The position numbers and the translations under genes are program-made. This document shows positions 1-9,378 of a stretch of DNA of 64,000 nt, in pieces (the stretch's first letter is position 1; each line of letters begins with the position of its first letter). Origin of the DNA: Luteibacter sp. SG786 (GTDB taxonomy: Bacteria > Pseudomonadota > Gammaproteobacteria > Xanthomonadales > Rhodanobacteraceae); contig NZ_JAAOYX010000003.1 of the NCBI RefSeq assembly GCF_011759605.1, forward strand, positions 1-64,000, read 5' to 3'. The notes under the pieces are model-generated. The model did not search any database. It was not told where the DNA came from and saw nothing but the letters and a program-made list of their open reading frames with translations.

Positions 1-73
1 CTCAGAAGTGAAACGCGCATGCGCCGATGGTAGTGTGGCTCAAGCCATGCAAGAGTAGGTCACCGCCAGGGGC
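1..73 (+). rRNA. rrf: 5S ribosomal RNA, 3' part (5' end outside window)
   Basis: The first bases match the second half of a bacterial 5S rRNA: CTCAGAAGTGAAACGC, then GCGCCGATGGTAGTGTGG, then GAGAGTAGG-like AAGAGTAGGTCACCGCCAGG, which is the strand that pairs with the 5' end. The gene enters from the left edge, so the window starts at the end of an rRNA operon. The exact 3' end (about base 73) is estimated from pairing logic. An intrinsic terminator follows at once. Confidence 0.93.
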
Positions 74-81
74 TTTATCCT

Positions 82-114
82 AAAAACCCGGTCTCATTGA
101 GGCCGGGTTTTTTC
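82..114 (+). terminator. rRNA operon intrinsic terminator, copy 1
   Basis: ACCCGG-T-CTC-ATT-GAG-G-CCGGGT forms a GC-rich hairpin preceded by an A run and followed by TTTTTTT. It lies directly behind the 5S rRNA end and is a textbook factor-independent terminator. Confidence 0.92.
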
Positions 115-173
115 TTTGCTGTGGTGCCCAACGGGCACGCACTGCAACAGGTCACCGCCAGGGGCTTTATCCT

Positions 174-206
174 AAAAACCCGGTCTCATTGAGGCCGGGT
201 TTTTTC
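174..206 (+). terminator. rRNA operon intrinsic terminator, copy 2
   Basis: Exact second copy of the hairpin and T run at 82-114. It lies between the rRNA operon and the ExeA-like gene and so insulates that gene from rRNA read-through. Confidence 0.9.
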
Positions 207-264
207 TTATCCGGTTTCCGCCTGCCGGCACACCCGCTTCCGGCCGATCGGCTACAGTAGGCCC

Positions 265-1866
265 ATGTATCTTCAGACTTTCGGACTTCGCGAACCGCCC
301 TTCGGCGACGCACCGGATCCGCGTTTCGCGTGTCTGTTTCCGCGGGAACGGGAGATCCTGGCGCAGGTCGAATACGAAGTCGGCGCCACATCCTCGAGCG
401 TCACGCTGGTCACGGGTGAACGGGGCATCGGCAAGACGCTGCTCTGCATGCTCATCGAGGCCGATGCAGCGACTCACGGGGTGCGCGCGGTGCGGCAGGG
501 TGCCGGCGACTACGCGCTGGAGACTGTGGCGTGGCTGCGAGCGCTCTATGCCGGCTTTGGCTTACCGCTCCCCCTGAGCGCCGACGCTAACACCGAGGAT
601 CACCTGGTGGACGGGCTTGCCGCGGGCCTCGGGCGGCTGACCCATCACGTGAGCCATCGCTTCCTCTGGATCCTGGACGACGCGGAAGCCTTGTCCGACG
701 CCGACCTCGCCATCGTCAACCGGCTCTTCGTCGCGTGCGAGAAGGCGGGTGCGCCGTTCCATATCGTGCTGGCCGGCGAGCCCTCGCTGAGCGAGCGTTT
801 CGCCGAGGCCGGCGCACCGGCGCTGGTGGCGCGTATCCGCAGCCGGTTGCCCCTGAACCCCCTCAATGCCGAGGAGAGCGAGCGCTACGTTCGCCACCGC
901 TTGCATGTAGCGGGTACGACGCAGATGCCGTTCAGCAGGCTTGGCCTGCGCAGTCTGCGCGACGACGGCAAGGGCAACCCCCGGCGCCTCAATACACTGG
1001 CTCACCGCGCGCTGGAGCGCGCAGCGGAGCGGGGCGAGAAGTCCATCGGTGAGCGCGCGCTCGGTTTCGTGGTTCGCGAGGCGCTGCCGCAACATGCACG
1101 CTACTGGCTGCGGCGGTTTCGCCGGCCGATTCTCGCTATCGGCGCCATGATCGCCATCCTCTTCGTCGGCGGCGCCATCACCTGGTTCCTCACCGGCCAT
1201 AGTCCCTCACGACCCAAAAACCTTGTCACCGTCAGCCCCGAACAGGCGCTGGCCAAGTTTCACGATGCCCTGCCCGAGCCCGAGGTCGGCAAGGTGCGCG
1301 TATGGGGCGAACTGCTGGCTCGTTGGCAGGTGACGTCGAAGGAAACCTCGGTCGCGAATGCGATCAACTGCGACGCCACCATTTTCGCGGGCTTTGCCTG
1401 TGTCAGCGGCCGGGGTTCCCTCGACCAGCTCCGCCGCTTCGACAGGCCGTTGGTGCTCGAACTCGACGACGCGAATGCGAAGCAGCAGGTGCTCCTGGTC
1501 GGCGCCGGGGACGAGAACGTGCGCCTGTACCTCGGCGGCAAATACGTGGAACTTACCCGCGATGCCTTCCAGCACGTGTGGAATGGCCGGTTCTACGCCG
1601 TTTTCCGCGTGGATCCCGCCATGCCCGCCAAGCTTTCGCGCGGGGACAGGGGCGAAGGTCTCGCATGGATCCTTGCCCGTCTGCCGGCACCGGTCGGCGG
1701 CGCGGCGGCACAGCCGGCCACCTTCGACGGCTCGGTCGAGACGCGCGTGCGCGCCCTGCAGCAACGCTTCGGCATCGCCGCCGACGGCGTAGTGGGGCCG
1801 GAGACCATGTTCGCGCTGTCGTCACTGGAAGCCGATGGCCCGCATCTCGCGCGCGGCGTTCCCTGA
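265..1866 (+). CDS. ExeA-like AAA ATPase with peptidoglycan-binding domain
   Basis: The 533-residue protein begins MYLQTFGLREPPF, the hallmark N-terminus of the ExeA/GspA family. That family energises insertion of the type II secretin through the cell wall. A Walker A motif GERGIGKT lies at about 51-58 and a Walker B FLWILDDAE at about 133-141. One membrane helix spans about 287-308. A periplasmic C-terminus ends in a PG_binding_1 repeat (about 490-525, GIAADGVVGPETM). This order (cytoplasmic ATPase, helix, wall binder) is that of ExeA. The rhomboid gene starts 2 bp after its stop. No ExeB or secretin gene is next to it, so a specific link to type II secretion is inferred from family only. 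Confidence 0.88.
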   Translation: MYLQTFGLREPPFGDAPDPRFACLFPREREILAQVEYEVGATSSSVTLVTGERGIGKTLLCMLIEADAATHGVRAVRQGAGDYALETVAWLRALYAGFGLPLPLSADANTEDHLVDGLAAGLGRLTHHVSHRFLWILDDAEALSDADLAIVNRLFVACEKAGAPFHIVLAGEPSLSERFAEAGAPALVARIRSRLPLNPLNAEESERYVRHRLHVAGTTQMPFSRLGLRSLRDDGKGNPRRLNTLAHRALERAAERGEKSIGERALGFVVREALPQHARYWLRRFRRPILAIGAMIAILFVGGAITWFLTGHSPSRPKNLVTVSPEQALAKFHDALPEPEVGKVRVWGELLARWQVTSKETSVANAINCDATIFAGFACVSGRGSLDQLRRFDRPLVLELDDANAKQQVLLVGAGDENVRLYLGGKYVELTRDAFQHVWNGRFYAVFRVDPAMPAKLSRGDRGEGLAWILARLPAPVGGAAAQPATFDGSVETRVRALQQRFGIAADGVVGPETMFALSSLEADGPHLARGVP

Positions 1867-1868
1867 GC

Positions 1869-2552
1869 ATGTTCGTCCAAGTCGATACCCGCCGGCGTTC
1901 CCGGCTGTGCTGGGCGACGATGCTCGTGGTGATCGTGTGCGTGGTGTGCTTCGTCGCCCTTGCGCTCACCAGCCCCACTGAGCGCAAGTCGATCATGCTG
2001 CACTGGGGCACCGTGCCCGCACACCTGTTCGGAACCGGCCTGCCGTTATGGCAACAGGTGAGCGACCCGGCGCTGCTGCGCCTGTTCACCGCCACCTTCA
2101 TCCATGCGGGGTGGCTGCACCTGCTGAGTAACCTGCTCTTCCTTGTGATCTTCAGCCTGCCGGCGGAAAGGAGCCTGGGCTCGCCCCGGTTCCTGCTGCT
2201 CTTCCTGCTGGGTGGCGTGGTGGCCAACCTCATCGGCGCCATTTCCCTCACCGGAGTGAAGGTGGCGATCATCGGCTGCAGCGGCGCCGTGTCGGCGGTG
2301 GTGGGCGCCTACGTCACGCTCTTCCCTCGCGCGAAGCTGGGCCTGGTATTGCCGCTCGGCCTTTATCTCGAATTCGTGCGGGTGCCGGCATTCGTGCTCA
2401 TCGGCATCTGGGCGCTCGTGCAGTTGCTCTTCAGTTATGCGGGCGCGAGTTACGGTGCCGTTGTGTGGTGGACCCACATCGGCGGTTTCCTCTTCGGTAT
2501 CGTGTTCGCGCTGTTCTCGCGGGGAGCAATTGCGCGCCGTTTACGCGGCTGA
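1869..2552 (+). CDS. Rhomboid-family intramembrane serine protease
   Basis: The 227-residue protein has about six hydrophobic helices. Rhomboid signatures are present: HAGWLHLLSN in the second helix (HxxxHxxxN-like), the catalytic serine in GCSGA, and the catalytic histidine in WWTHIGGFLFG. It should cleave membrane proteins within the bilayer of the inner membrane. The frame is open further upstream inside the ExeA-like gene, but the ATG at 1869, two bases after that gene's stop, fits translational coupling and gives a normal N-terminus. The 3' end overlaps the convergent amidotransferase gene by 12 bp. The substrate is unknown. Confidence 0.9.
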   Translation: MFVQVDTRRRSRLCWATMLVVIVCVVCFVALALTSPTERKSIMLHWGTVPAHLFGTGLPLWQQVSDPALLRLFTATFIHAGWLHLLSNLLFLVIFSLPAERSLGSPRFLLLFLLGGVVANLIGAISLTGVKVAIIGCSGAVSAVVGAYVTLFPRAKLGLVLPLGLYLEFVRVPAFVLIGIWALVQLLFSYAGASYGAVVWWTHIGGFLFGIVFALFSRGAIARRLRG

Positions 2553-3278
2553 CAACTCGCGCCGCGCCATCAGGTGTTCGCGCACGAAGCCCCGCAGCAG
2601 TCGAGTCGCATGTGGCGTCGGCACGACCTCCGCCAACAGCGCGTCCGGAGAATGGCCCTCCCGGCCTAGCGCATCGCGCTTGCGTTGGATGTAGGCGCGC
2701 ATCACCCCGGCAGAGAATTCCGGATGGAACTGCGTGCTCACGGCGTGCCTGCCATAGCGCACGAGGTGGTGCGGATCGCGCGCGGACCGCGCCAGCACCA
2801 CCGTGCCGGGAGGCAGCTCCAGCACACTCTGCTCGTGCGTTGCATGCGCATGGAACGTTGCAGGCAATGTCGAGCCCAGGGCGTCGCTGGTCGCCTCGGG
2901 ATGCGTGTCGATGCGCAGCGTGCCCATCTCGCGCCCCCCGGGCAGGTAATCCACCCGGCCGCCGAGCGCGTGCGACATCAACTGGTGGCCGTAGCAGACA
3001 CCGAGCATCGGCAGGTCGATGTCCATGGCGTTCCGGATCCATCCGGCGGTGCGCTCGCTCCACGGCAGCTTCTCGGTCACCATCGACGCGGAGCCGGTAA
3101 TGACCGCGCCGGCGCAATCGTCCGGGTCCGGAAGGCTGTCGCCCTGTTCCACGTCGACCACGTGGAGTCGTGTCTCGCGCAGGCGCAGGCCCAGGCGGAA
3201 CCAACGGGGAAAGTCGCCGTGGCGCTGGCTGATGGTGTCCGGCGCGCGGCCGGTGCGGATGATGAGAACGGGCTTCAT
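2541..3278 (-). CDS. Class I glutamine amidotransferase (GATase1-like)
   Basis: The 245-residue stand-alone GATase domain has a nucleophilic cysteine in GVCYGHQL (about 90) and a histidine-glutamate pair in FHPEF near 185. This is the class I triad that releases ammonia from glutamine. Similar proteins are annotated as GMP synthase-like amidotransferases, but no synthase domain is present, so the acceptor is unknown. Its ATG overlaps the stop of the upstream GspE-like gene (ATGA), which indicates translational coupling. The downstream end overlaps the convergent rhomboid gene. The start MKPVLIIRTG gives the expected first beta strand of the fold. Confidence 0.86.
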   Translation of the reverse strand: MKPVLIIRTGRAPDTISQRHGDFPRWFRLGLRLRETRLHVVDVEQGDSLPDPDDCAGAVITGSASMVTEKLPWSERTAGWIRNAMDIDLPMLGVCYGHQLMSHALGGRVDYLPGGREMGTLRIDTHPEATSDALGSTLPATFHAHATHEQSVLELPPGTVVLARSARDPHHLVRYGRHAVSTQFHPEFSAGVMRAYIQRKRDALGREGHSPDALLAEVVPTPHATRLLRGFVREHLMARRELSAA

Positions 3279-5089
3279 GGTGCGGTGCTTTCGTCGATAT
3301 CGGTCGGAGGAAGCACGTTGAGCACTTCGCTGACAGTGGTGAGGCCGGCAGCGACCTGCATCGCCGCCGAAATGCGCAGGGGTTTCATGCCTTCGCGCAG
3401 GGCTTCGCTGCCGAATCGGCCGAGGTCGAGCTCGGCAGAGATCAGCGAACGGAGGCGGCCCGACATCGGCATCATTTCGTAGACGCCGGTGCGGCCGAGG
3501 AACCCGGTTTTCCGGCATTCGAGGCAGCCGACGGCCGTGAACACCTGTTCGGGCAGCGGAACGTTCCATCCGTGGGTGAGCACGCGCCACTCGTCGGGAT
3601 CCTGCTCCGAAGGTGTCTTGCAGTGCGGGCAGAGCGTCCGCACCAGGCGTTGCGCGACCACGCCCGCCAGCGTGGACTGGATGAGGTAATGGGGTACACC
3701 GAGGTCGAGCAGACGGGTGACGGCGCTGGGCGAATCGTTCGTGTGCAGCGTGGACAGCACGAGGTGTCCCGTCAGCGACGCCTGCACCGCCATCTGCGCG
3801 GTTTCCAGGTCGCGGATCTCGCCGATCATGATGATGTCCGGGTCCTGGCGCAGCAGCGTGCGTACCCCCGCGGCGAAATCCAGGTCGATGGACGGCTGCA
3901 CCTGCATCTGGTTGAGGTCGGGCGACACCATTTCGATCGGGTCTTCGACGGTGCAGACGTTGAGTTCCGGCCGCGCCAGGTGCTTCAGCGTGGAATACAG
4001 CGTGGTGGTCTTTCCCGAGCCGGTAGGGCCGGTTACCAGCACGATGCCGTGCGGACGCTCCACCATGCCGCGCCAGATGCGGTCTTCCTCGGCGGAGAAC
4101 CCGAGCTGCGCGAAATCCTTCATGACGAGGTCGGGATCGAAGATGCGCATGACCACCTTCTCGCCGAAGGCTGTCGGCATGGTGGAAATGCGAAGCTCCA
4201 CCTCGCGCCCGCCGGCCGAGCGTGTCTTGATGCGGCCGTCCTGCGGTCGGCGCTTCTCGGCGACGTCCATGCGCGAGAGAATCTTCACGCGCGCCGTCAC
4301 CGCGGTCATCACCGGGGGCGGCAGTTCGAACACCTTCTGCATCACGCCGTCGATGCGGAAACGCATCTGCCCGGCGTCGCGACGGGGTTCGAGGTGGATA
4401 TCGGACGCGCGTTGCTCGAACGCATACTGCAGGAGCCAGTCGACGATGTGCACGACGTGCCGGTCGTCCGCGCCCACTTCGCCTGCCTTTCCGAGCTCGA
4501 CGAGCTGTTCGAAGTTGATGATCTTCGACGGCTCGCTGCCCTTCGCGTCCTGGGCCAACTGGATGGAACGCTGCACGCCATAGAACTCGAGCAGGTAGCG
4601 GTTGATGTCGACCGGATTCGACACCACGCGGCGCACGTCGCGACGGAGCATGTGGGCAAGGTCGTTCGCCCAGCCCGTATCGAAAGGCTCCGCCGTGGCG
4701 AACGTGACCTCCATCGGCGATGCCGCGACGGGCAGGATGCGGTGGCGCTGGGCATAGGCGCTGCTGACCGCCTGCGTGGCCTGGGCCACGTTGACCTTCA
4801 TCGGGTCGATCTTGAGGTAGGGCAGGCCGGCCTTGCCGGCCAGCCACTCCATCAGGGTTTCCAGGCTCAGCGGGCGGCCGGGGTCGCGGCGGTTCTCGAT
4901 CTTGGCGTTGGCCACCAGCACCATGGGGTGCAGTTCGATGGCCGATTTGCCGCTCCGCGACCCCATGCGTACGCGCTTCGCGTCTTCGCCGGAGAGATAG
5001 CCGTCCACCACGAGCGAGGCGAGCACCTCGTCGAGTTCCAGCCGTCCGCGGCGCCCGAGGAGCGCGCCGGGTTGCGGATTCACTGCCAT
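3275..5089 (-). CDS. GspE/PilB-type secretion ATPase
   Basis: The 604-residue protein has an N-terminal GspE/MshE-like domain (about 40-190) and a motor domain with Walker A GPTGSGKTTT (about 353), an Asp box with EDPIE, Walker B IIMIGEIRD and a His box STLHTND. Two CxxC pairs, CPHC (about 485) and CLEC (about 520), form the zinc site seen in GspE and PilB. Such hexamers power pseudopilus or pilus assembly at the inner membrane. It has no pilin or GspF neighbour, so it is an orphan motor here. The only operon partner is the amidotransferase, overlapped by 4 bp. A role with the ExeA-like protein across the convergent junction is possible but unproven. Confidence 0.88.
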   Translation of the reverse strand: MAVNPQPGALLGRRGRLELDEVLASLVVDGYLSGEDAKRVRMGSRSGKSAIELHPMVLVANAKIENRRDPGRPLSLETLMEWLAGKAGLPYLKIDPMKVNVAQATQAVSSAYAQRHRILPVAASPMEVTFATAEPFDTGWANDLAHMLRRDVRRVVSNPVDINRYLLEFYGVQRSIQLAQDAKGSEPSKIINFEQLVELGKAGEVGADDRHVVHIVDWLLQYAFEQRASDIHLEPRRDAGQMRFRIDGVMQKVFELPPPVMTAVTARVKILSRMDVAEKRRPQDGRIKTRSAGGREVELRISTMPTAFGEKVVMRIFDPDLVMKDFAQLGFSAEEDRIWRGMVERPHGIVLVTGPTGSGKTTTLYSTLKHLARPELNVCTVEDPIEMVSPDLNQMQVQPSIDLDFAAGVRTLLRQDPDIIMIGEIRDLETAQMAVQASLTGHLVLSTLHTNDSPSAVTRLLDLGVPHYLIQSTLAGVVAQRLVRTLCPHCKTPSEQDPDEWRVLTHGWNVPLPEQVFTAVGCLECRKTGFLGRTGVYEMMPMSGRLRSLISAELDLGRFGSEALREGMKPLRISAAMQVAAGLTTVSEVLNVLPPTDIDESTAP

Positions 5090-5105
5090 CTGCTGCGACC
5101 CTGTG

Positions 5106-5126
5106 TTGATGCCACGCCGCTATACT
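5106..5126 (+). promoter_or_regulatory. Candidate -10 region for glyQS
   Basis: A strong -10-like TATACT sits at 5121-5126, 28 bp before the glyQ ATG in the 65-bp gap between divergent genes. No good -35 is seen at 17 bp spacing; TTGATG at 5106 is too close. The call rests on the -10 hexamer and position only. Confidence 0.4.
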
Positions 5127-5154
5127 AGCCCGCTTTCTCAAGGACCCGGGAACC

Positions 5155-6058
<904 letters not shown>

Positions 6059-6066
<8 letters not shown>

Positions 6067-8203
6067 CAAGCGATTGCCATTGCTCATCGAACTGGGCACC
6101 GAGGAGCTGCCGCCCAAGGCGCTCGACGATCTTGCCGGCGCATTCGCACGCGGTATCGTCGAAGGCCTCGAGAAACGCGGCATCACTGCGGACTATGCTT
6201 CGGCGAAAACTTACGCTTCCCCGCGGCGGCTGGCCGTGCATATTCGGGATGTGGCAGTGGCCCAGCCCGAGCAGACGGTCGAGCGCCGCGGTCCTGCGGT
6301 ATCCGCCGGCCTCGGCGCGGACGGTCAACCCGCCAAGGCGCTGATCGGGTTCGCGCAATCCTGCGGCGTCGACGTGACGGCGCTCGAAAAGCTCGAGACC
6401 GACAAGGGCGCGTGGTTCGTGTTCCGGGCGGTGAAGCCTGGCCAGCCCACCGCGGCGTTGCTGCCGGAGATCGTCGCCGAGGCGCTGAAGGCACTGCCGA
6501 TTCCGAAGGCGATGCGCTGGGGCGACCGCGACGACACGTTCGTGCGTCCCGTGCACAGCCTGCTGATGCTGCACGGCGCGGATATCGTCGACGGTGAAGT
6601 GCTCGGCCTGAAGAGCGGCCGCCTCACCATCGGCCATCGCTTCCACCATCCGAAGCCCGTGCATGTCGCCGACGCCGACAGCTGGCTCGACGCCCTGCGC
6701 CATGCGCATGTGATCGCCGATCCGGCGGCGCGCCGGCAGCGGATCCGCGAGGAAGTGGCCCGCGTGGCCACGGGCGGCACGCCACGGCTATCCGACGGCC
6801 TGCTCGACGAGATCGCCAACCTCACCGAGTGGCCCGTCGCGATCGCCTGCACGTTCGAGCGCGAATTCCTCGATGTGCCACCGGAAGCACTGGTGACCAC
6901 GATGGAGACGAACCAGAAGTTCGTGCCCGTGTTCGACGCCGAAGGCCGGCTTACCGAGCACTTCATCGGCGTCGCCAATATCGAAAGTCGCGACCCGGCG
7001 GAGATCCGCAAGGGTTATGAGCGCGTCATCCGTCCGCGTTTCGCCGATGCGAAGTTCTTCTGGGACGAGGACCTGAAGACGCCTCTGGCCGACTACCAGG
7101 AAGGCCTCAAGGCGGTTACCTATCAGCAATCGCTGGGTAGCCTGTGGGACAAGACGGTGCGCGTGGCCGAACTGGCACGGGTGATCGCCAATCGCGTGGG
7201 TGTGGATGCGGCCCAGGCGACACACGCGGCCGCCCTCGCCAAGTGCGACCTGCTCACCCGCATGGTCGGCGAATTTCCCGAATTGCAGGGCGTGATGGGT
7301 CGCTATTACGCCACGCGGCAGGGCATCCCCGCCGATGTGGCCGATGCGCTCGACAGCTTCTACCAGCCGCGTTTCGGCGGCGACGCCATCGCCGGCGGCG
7401 CCGTGGGAAGGGTTCTGGCGGTGGCCGAGCGCCTCGATACCCTTGCCGGCATCTTCGCCGTGGGCCTGAAGCCCAGCGGCAACAAAGATCCATTCGCGCT
7501 GCGCCGCGCCGCTCTCGGCCTTGCCCGTACGCTCATCGAAGGCGGCCTGGACATCGACCTGCGCGCCGCGCTTTCCGAAGCGTTCGAGCTCGTGCCGGAA
7601 GCCGCCCTGGTCGCCGGCGTGAAGCCCGGAAAGGACGGCAAGGCGCCGCAGGTCGACATCGGCGCACGCCGCAGCGGGCTGGGCGACGAGGTGCATGCGT
7701 TCGTCCTCGAGCGCCTCCGCGGTTATTACGCCGACCAGGGATATTCGGCCGATCAGTTCGAGTCCGTGCTTGCCGTGGCGCCCGCCACGCTTCCGGACTT
7801 CGACCGCCGCCTGCGCGCCGTGGCCGAGTTCGCGCGGCGCGCCGAAGCGGCGAGTCTGGCTGCCGCGAACAAGCGCGTGGCGAACATCCTGCGCAAGCAG
7901 GCCGAGGAAGCGGGCGCCGCGCCCGTCGAAGGCCGCGTCGATCCCGCCCATTTCGAATTGGATGCGGAGCGCGACCTGCATGCCGCGCTCGACGCGGCGC
8001 GCGCGGACACGGACGCGTTGCTGGGACGAGGGGACTATACGGGCGCTCTGGCGCGCCTGTCGGCGCTGCAGGCGCCGGTGGACCGCTTCTTCGACGACGT
8101 GCTGGTCAACGCCGAGAATCCCGCGGTGCGCGCCAACCGCCTCGCGCTGCTGGCGCAGCTGAAGGCCAGCTTCGGCGCCATCGCGGACATCTCCCGCCTC
8201 TGA
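6059..8203 (+). CDS. glyS: Glycyl-tRNA synthetase beta subunit
   Basis: The 714-residue protein begins [15 protein letters not shown], the family signature, and carries the central HD-like region and a C-terminal anticodon-binding domain (DALR-like, about 590-690). It is about 25 residues longer than the E. coli protein. The beta subunit binds tRNA and completes the alpha2beta2 enzyme. It starts inside the glyQ stop region. A strong hairpin follows the stop at 8211-8233. Confidence 0.98.
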
Positions 8204-8210
8204 AACCCCC

Positions 8211-8233
8211 GGGCCTTCGCGGTGCGAAGGCCC
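8211..8233. terminator. Hairpin between glyS and the convergent HTH gene
   Basis: GGGCCTTCGC-GGT-GCGAAGGCCC is a perfect 10-bp stem with a 3-nt loop, placed 8 bp after the glyS stop and 10 bp from the stop of the convergent gene. There is no T run on either side, so it is a terminator-like or mRNA-end-stabilising hairpin rather than a canonical intrinsic terminator. Confidence 0.6.
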
Positions 8234-8242
8234 GGCCAGGAA

Positions 8243-8842
8243 TCAGGCCGCCACGCCTTGGTCGTCCTGTATCCGCGATACGAGGGTGCGGCGGAAGGCC
8301 ACCATGCGGTCCGCGTAGTCGGCCTCGCCAGAGCGGGCGAGGATCGAATACATCTCCGCGACAAGGTCGGCATGGCGCACCGGCGAGAACCGGCTGCCCG
8401 TCATTTCGATATCGGACTGCAGCAGCTTCATCGCCGCCGCGAGCCGGTTCGGGTCCAGTGCCGTGCTCCGGTCGGCCGCCGCTTCGCGGCCAGCCGTGGT
8501 GTCGCTGGTTCGACCGTTCCTCGATACCGGGTCTTCGCTGGAGCCGTCGAGCATCATCGGTCCCTCACCGGCGGCCAGCCAGACCAGGGAAAGGCCCAGC
8601 GTCTTGGCCATGGTGACGCAGCGGCCGCGGGAAGGATCAGTATTGCCGTCGCGCCAGCTGCGCACCACGCCTTCGGAGAATCCGCAGCGGCGAGCGATCT
8701 CGCTGACGCTTCCCGACATCTTGATGACAGCGCGAACGCGACTGGCGAACGAAGAAGGTGCGACCGCGGCATCCGTTTGGATGGTGTCCAGCCCGCCTCG
8801 CGAGGCCTCGGCCAGGACGGTTCCCCGTGAGTTTTCGTTCAT
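8243..8842 (-). CDS. CI-type helix-turn-helix transcriptional regulator
   Basis: The 199-residue protein has one recognisable domain, residues about 32-100. It is an XRE/phage CI-type HTH with SVSEIARRCGFSEGVVRSW, then a conserved acidic-proline turn and the LGLSLVWLAAGEGP ending typical of CI-repressor N-termini. The C-terminal half lacks the serine-lysine LexA/S24 peptidase motif, so it is not a self-cleaving repressor. A CGAGG ribosome site precedes the start. It is divergent from the Oar-like receptor across a 536-bp region that carries several dyads, which are candidate targets. No other phage genes are near, so a host regulator is more likely than a prophage remnant. Confidence 0.8.
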   Translation of the reverse strand: MNENSRGTVLAEASRGGLDTIQTDAAVAPSSFASRVRAVIKMSGSVSEIARRCGFSEGVVRSWRDGNTDPSRGRCVTMAKTLGLSLVWLAAGEGPMMLDGSSEDPVSRNGRTSDTTAGREAAADRSTALDPNRLAAAMKLLQSDIEMTGSRFSPVRHADLVAEMYSILARSGEADYADRMVAFRRTLVSRIQDDQGVAA

Positions 8843-9012
8843 GCGAATGCAACCTCGTTTTTCAGATGACCGCCCCCCGGCGATGAGCGCTCAACGCGCG
8901 AGCCCGGAGTTCGGTGTACAGGAGCTTGCCTTCGGAAGCCTTTCATCGGCCCATCGATCGTGGCAAATGAACGAACTCGTTAGGAAAACGCGTGGGAGAG
9001 CGCACATTCCTA

Positions 9013-9029
9013 CTAGGAACGTTTCCTAG
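9013..9029. promoter_or_regulatory. Dyad CTAGGAA-CGT-TTCCTAG, possible operator
   Basis: Perfect 7-bp arms with a 3-bp spacer. A related half-site TTAGGAAAACG lies about 30 bp upstream at 8980-8990. Its size and position between a CI-type regulator and its divergent neighbour suit an operator. That is inference; no consensus for this regulator is known to me. Confidence 0.45.
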
Positions 9030-9141
9030 GCAAAAGTCCCATATAGGCCGGAAGTCACGTTTCGGCGACGACGTAAGTGCTCGTAAGTACAGAAAATTCA
9101 CAGCTTTGAGGCGCGATATTGTCGAGCAAGTTATTGCTGAG

Positions 9142-9158
9142 ACAGGTAAAAAACCTGT
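9142..9158. promoter_or_regulatory. Dyad ACAGGT-AAAAA-ACCTGT
   Basis: Perfect 6-bp arms around five A residues, followed by GAGTTTTTC on the plus strand. It could be an operator, or a weak terminator for any plus-strand transcript from the region. The arms are short, so the second reading is weaker. Confidence 0.4.
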
Positions 9159-9170
9159 GAGTTTTTCATA

Positions 9171-9217
9171 TTGCGGGAACATGACGCCTTGCGTATATCT
9201 GTAGGCAATCACCTACA
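9171..9217 (+). promoter_or_regulatory. Candidate promoter with overlapping dyad for Oar-like gene 1
   Basis: TTGCGG (9171-9176), 17 bp, then TATATC (9194-9199) resembles a sigma70 promoter. The dyad TGTAGG-CAATCA-CCTACA (9200-9217) covers the predicted start of transcription, a typical place for a repressor. The transcript would have a leader of about 170 nt containing a GC-rich hairpin (GAGCCGCCCC/GGGGCGGGCTC). Confidence 0.45.
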
Positions 9218-9378
9218 CGGTGAGGTTCCGGGGGCGGGATGGTTTCGTGGATCCCGTTGTTTGTAGTAACAGATTCCAAGACCAGGCTACGAGCCGCCCC
9301 CCGCGTTGCGGGGCGGGCTCGGCTTGCCGCCATTCCGCATTTTTCTGCGGCAGCGGCTTTTCACGGGGAGAGCAATTC

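Larger units (their letters stand above)
57..208 (+). repeat. Tandem 60-bp repeat of 5S tail plus terminator
   Basis: Bases 57-116 and 149-208 are identical and 92 bp apart. Each copy contains the last bases of 5S (AGGTCACCGCCAGGGGC) and the whole terminator hairpin with its T run. The unit appears to be a tandem duplication of the operon end in which the rest of the second 5S copy was lost. It gives the rRNA operon two consecutive terminators. Confidence 0.9.
8843..9378. promoter_or_regulatory. Intergenic region between HTH regulator and first Oar gene
   Basis: This 536-bp gap is visibly AT-richer than its flanks, especially 9000-9200. It holds four dyads: 9013-9029, 9142-9158, 9200-9217 and a GC-rich leader hairpin near 9291-9322. 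A small open frame at 8992-9204 has no ribosome site or family features and is not called as a gene. A promoter for the receptor is proposed at 9171-9199. Confidence 0.6.

Noticed and set aside
8243-8842. Prophage remnant suggested by the CI-type HTH protein
   Set aside because: No integrase, att repeat or other phage gene lies nearby and base composition of the gene is like its neighbours.
8992-9204. 70-codon plus-strand frame in the regulator-Oar gap
   Set aside because: It overlaps several dyads and the proposed promoter, has no ribosome site and no recognisable feature.
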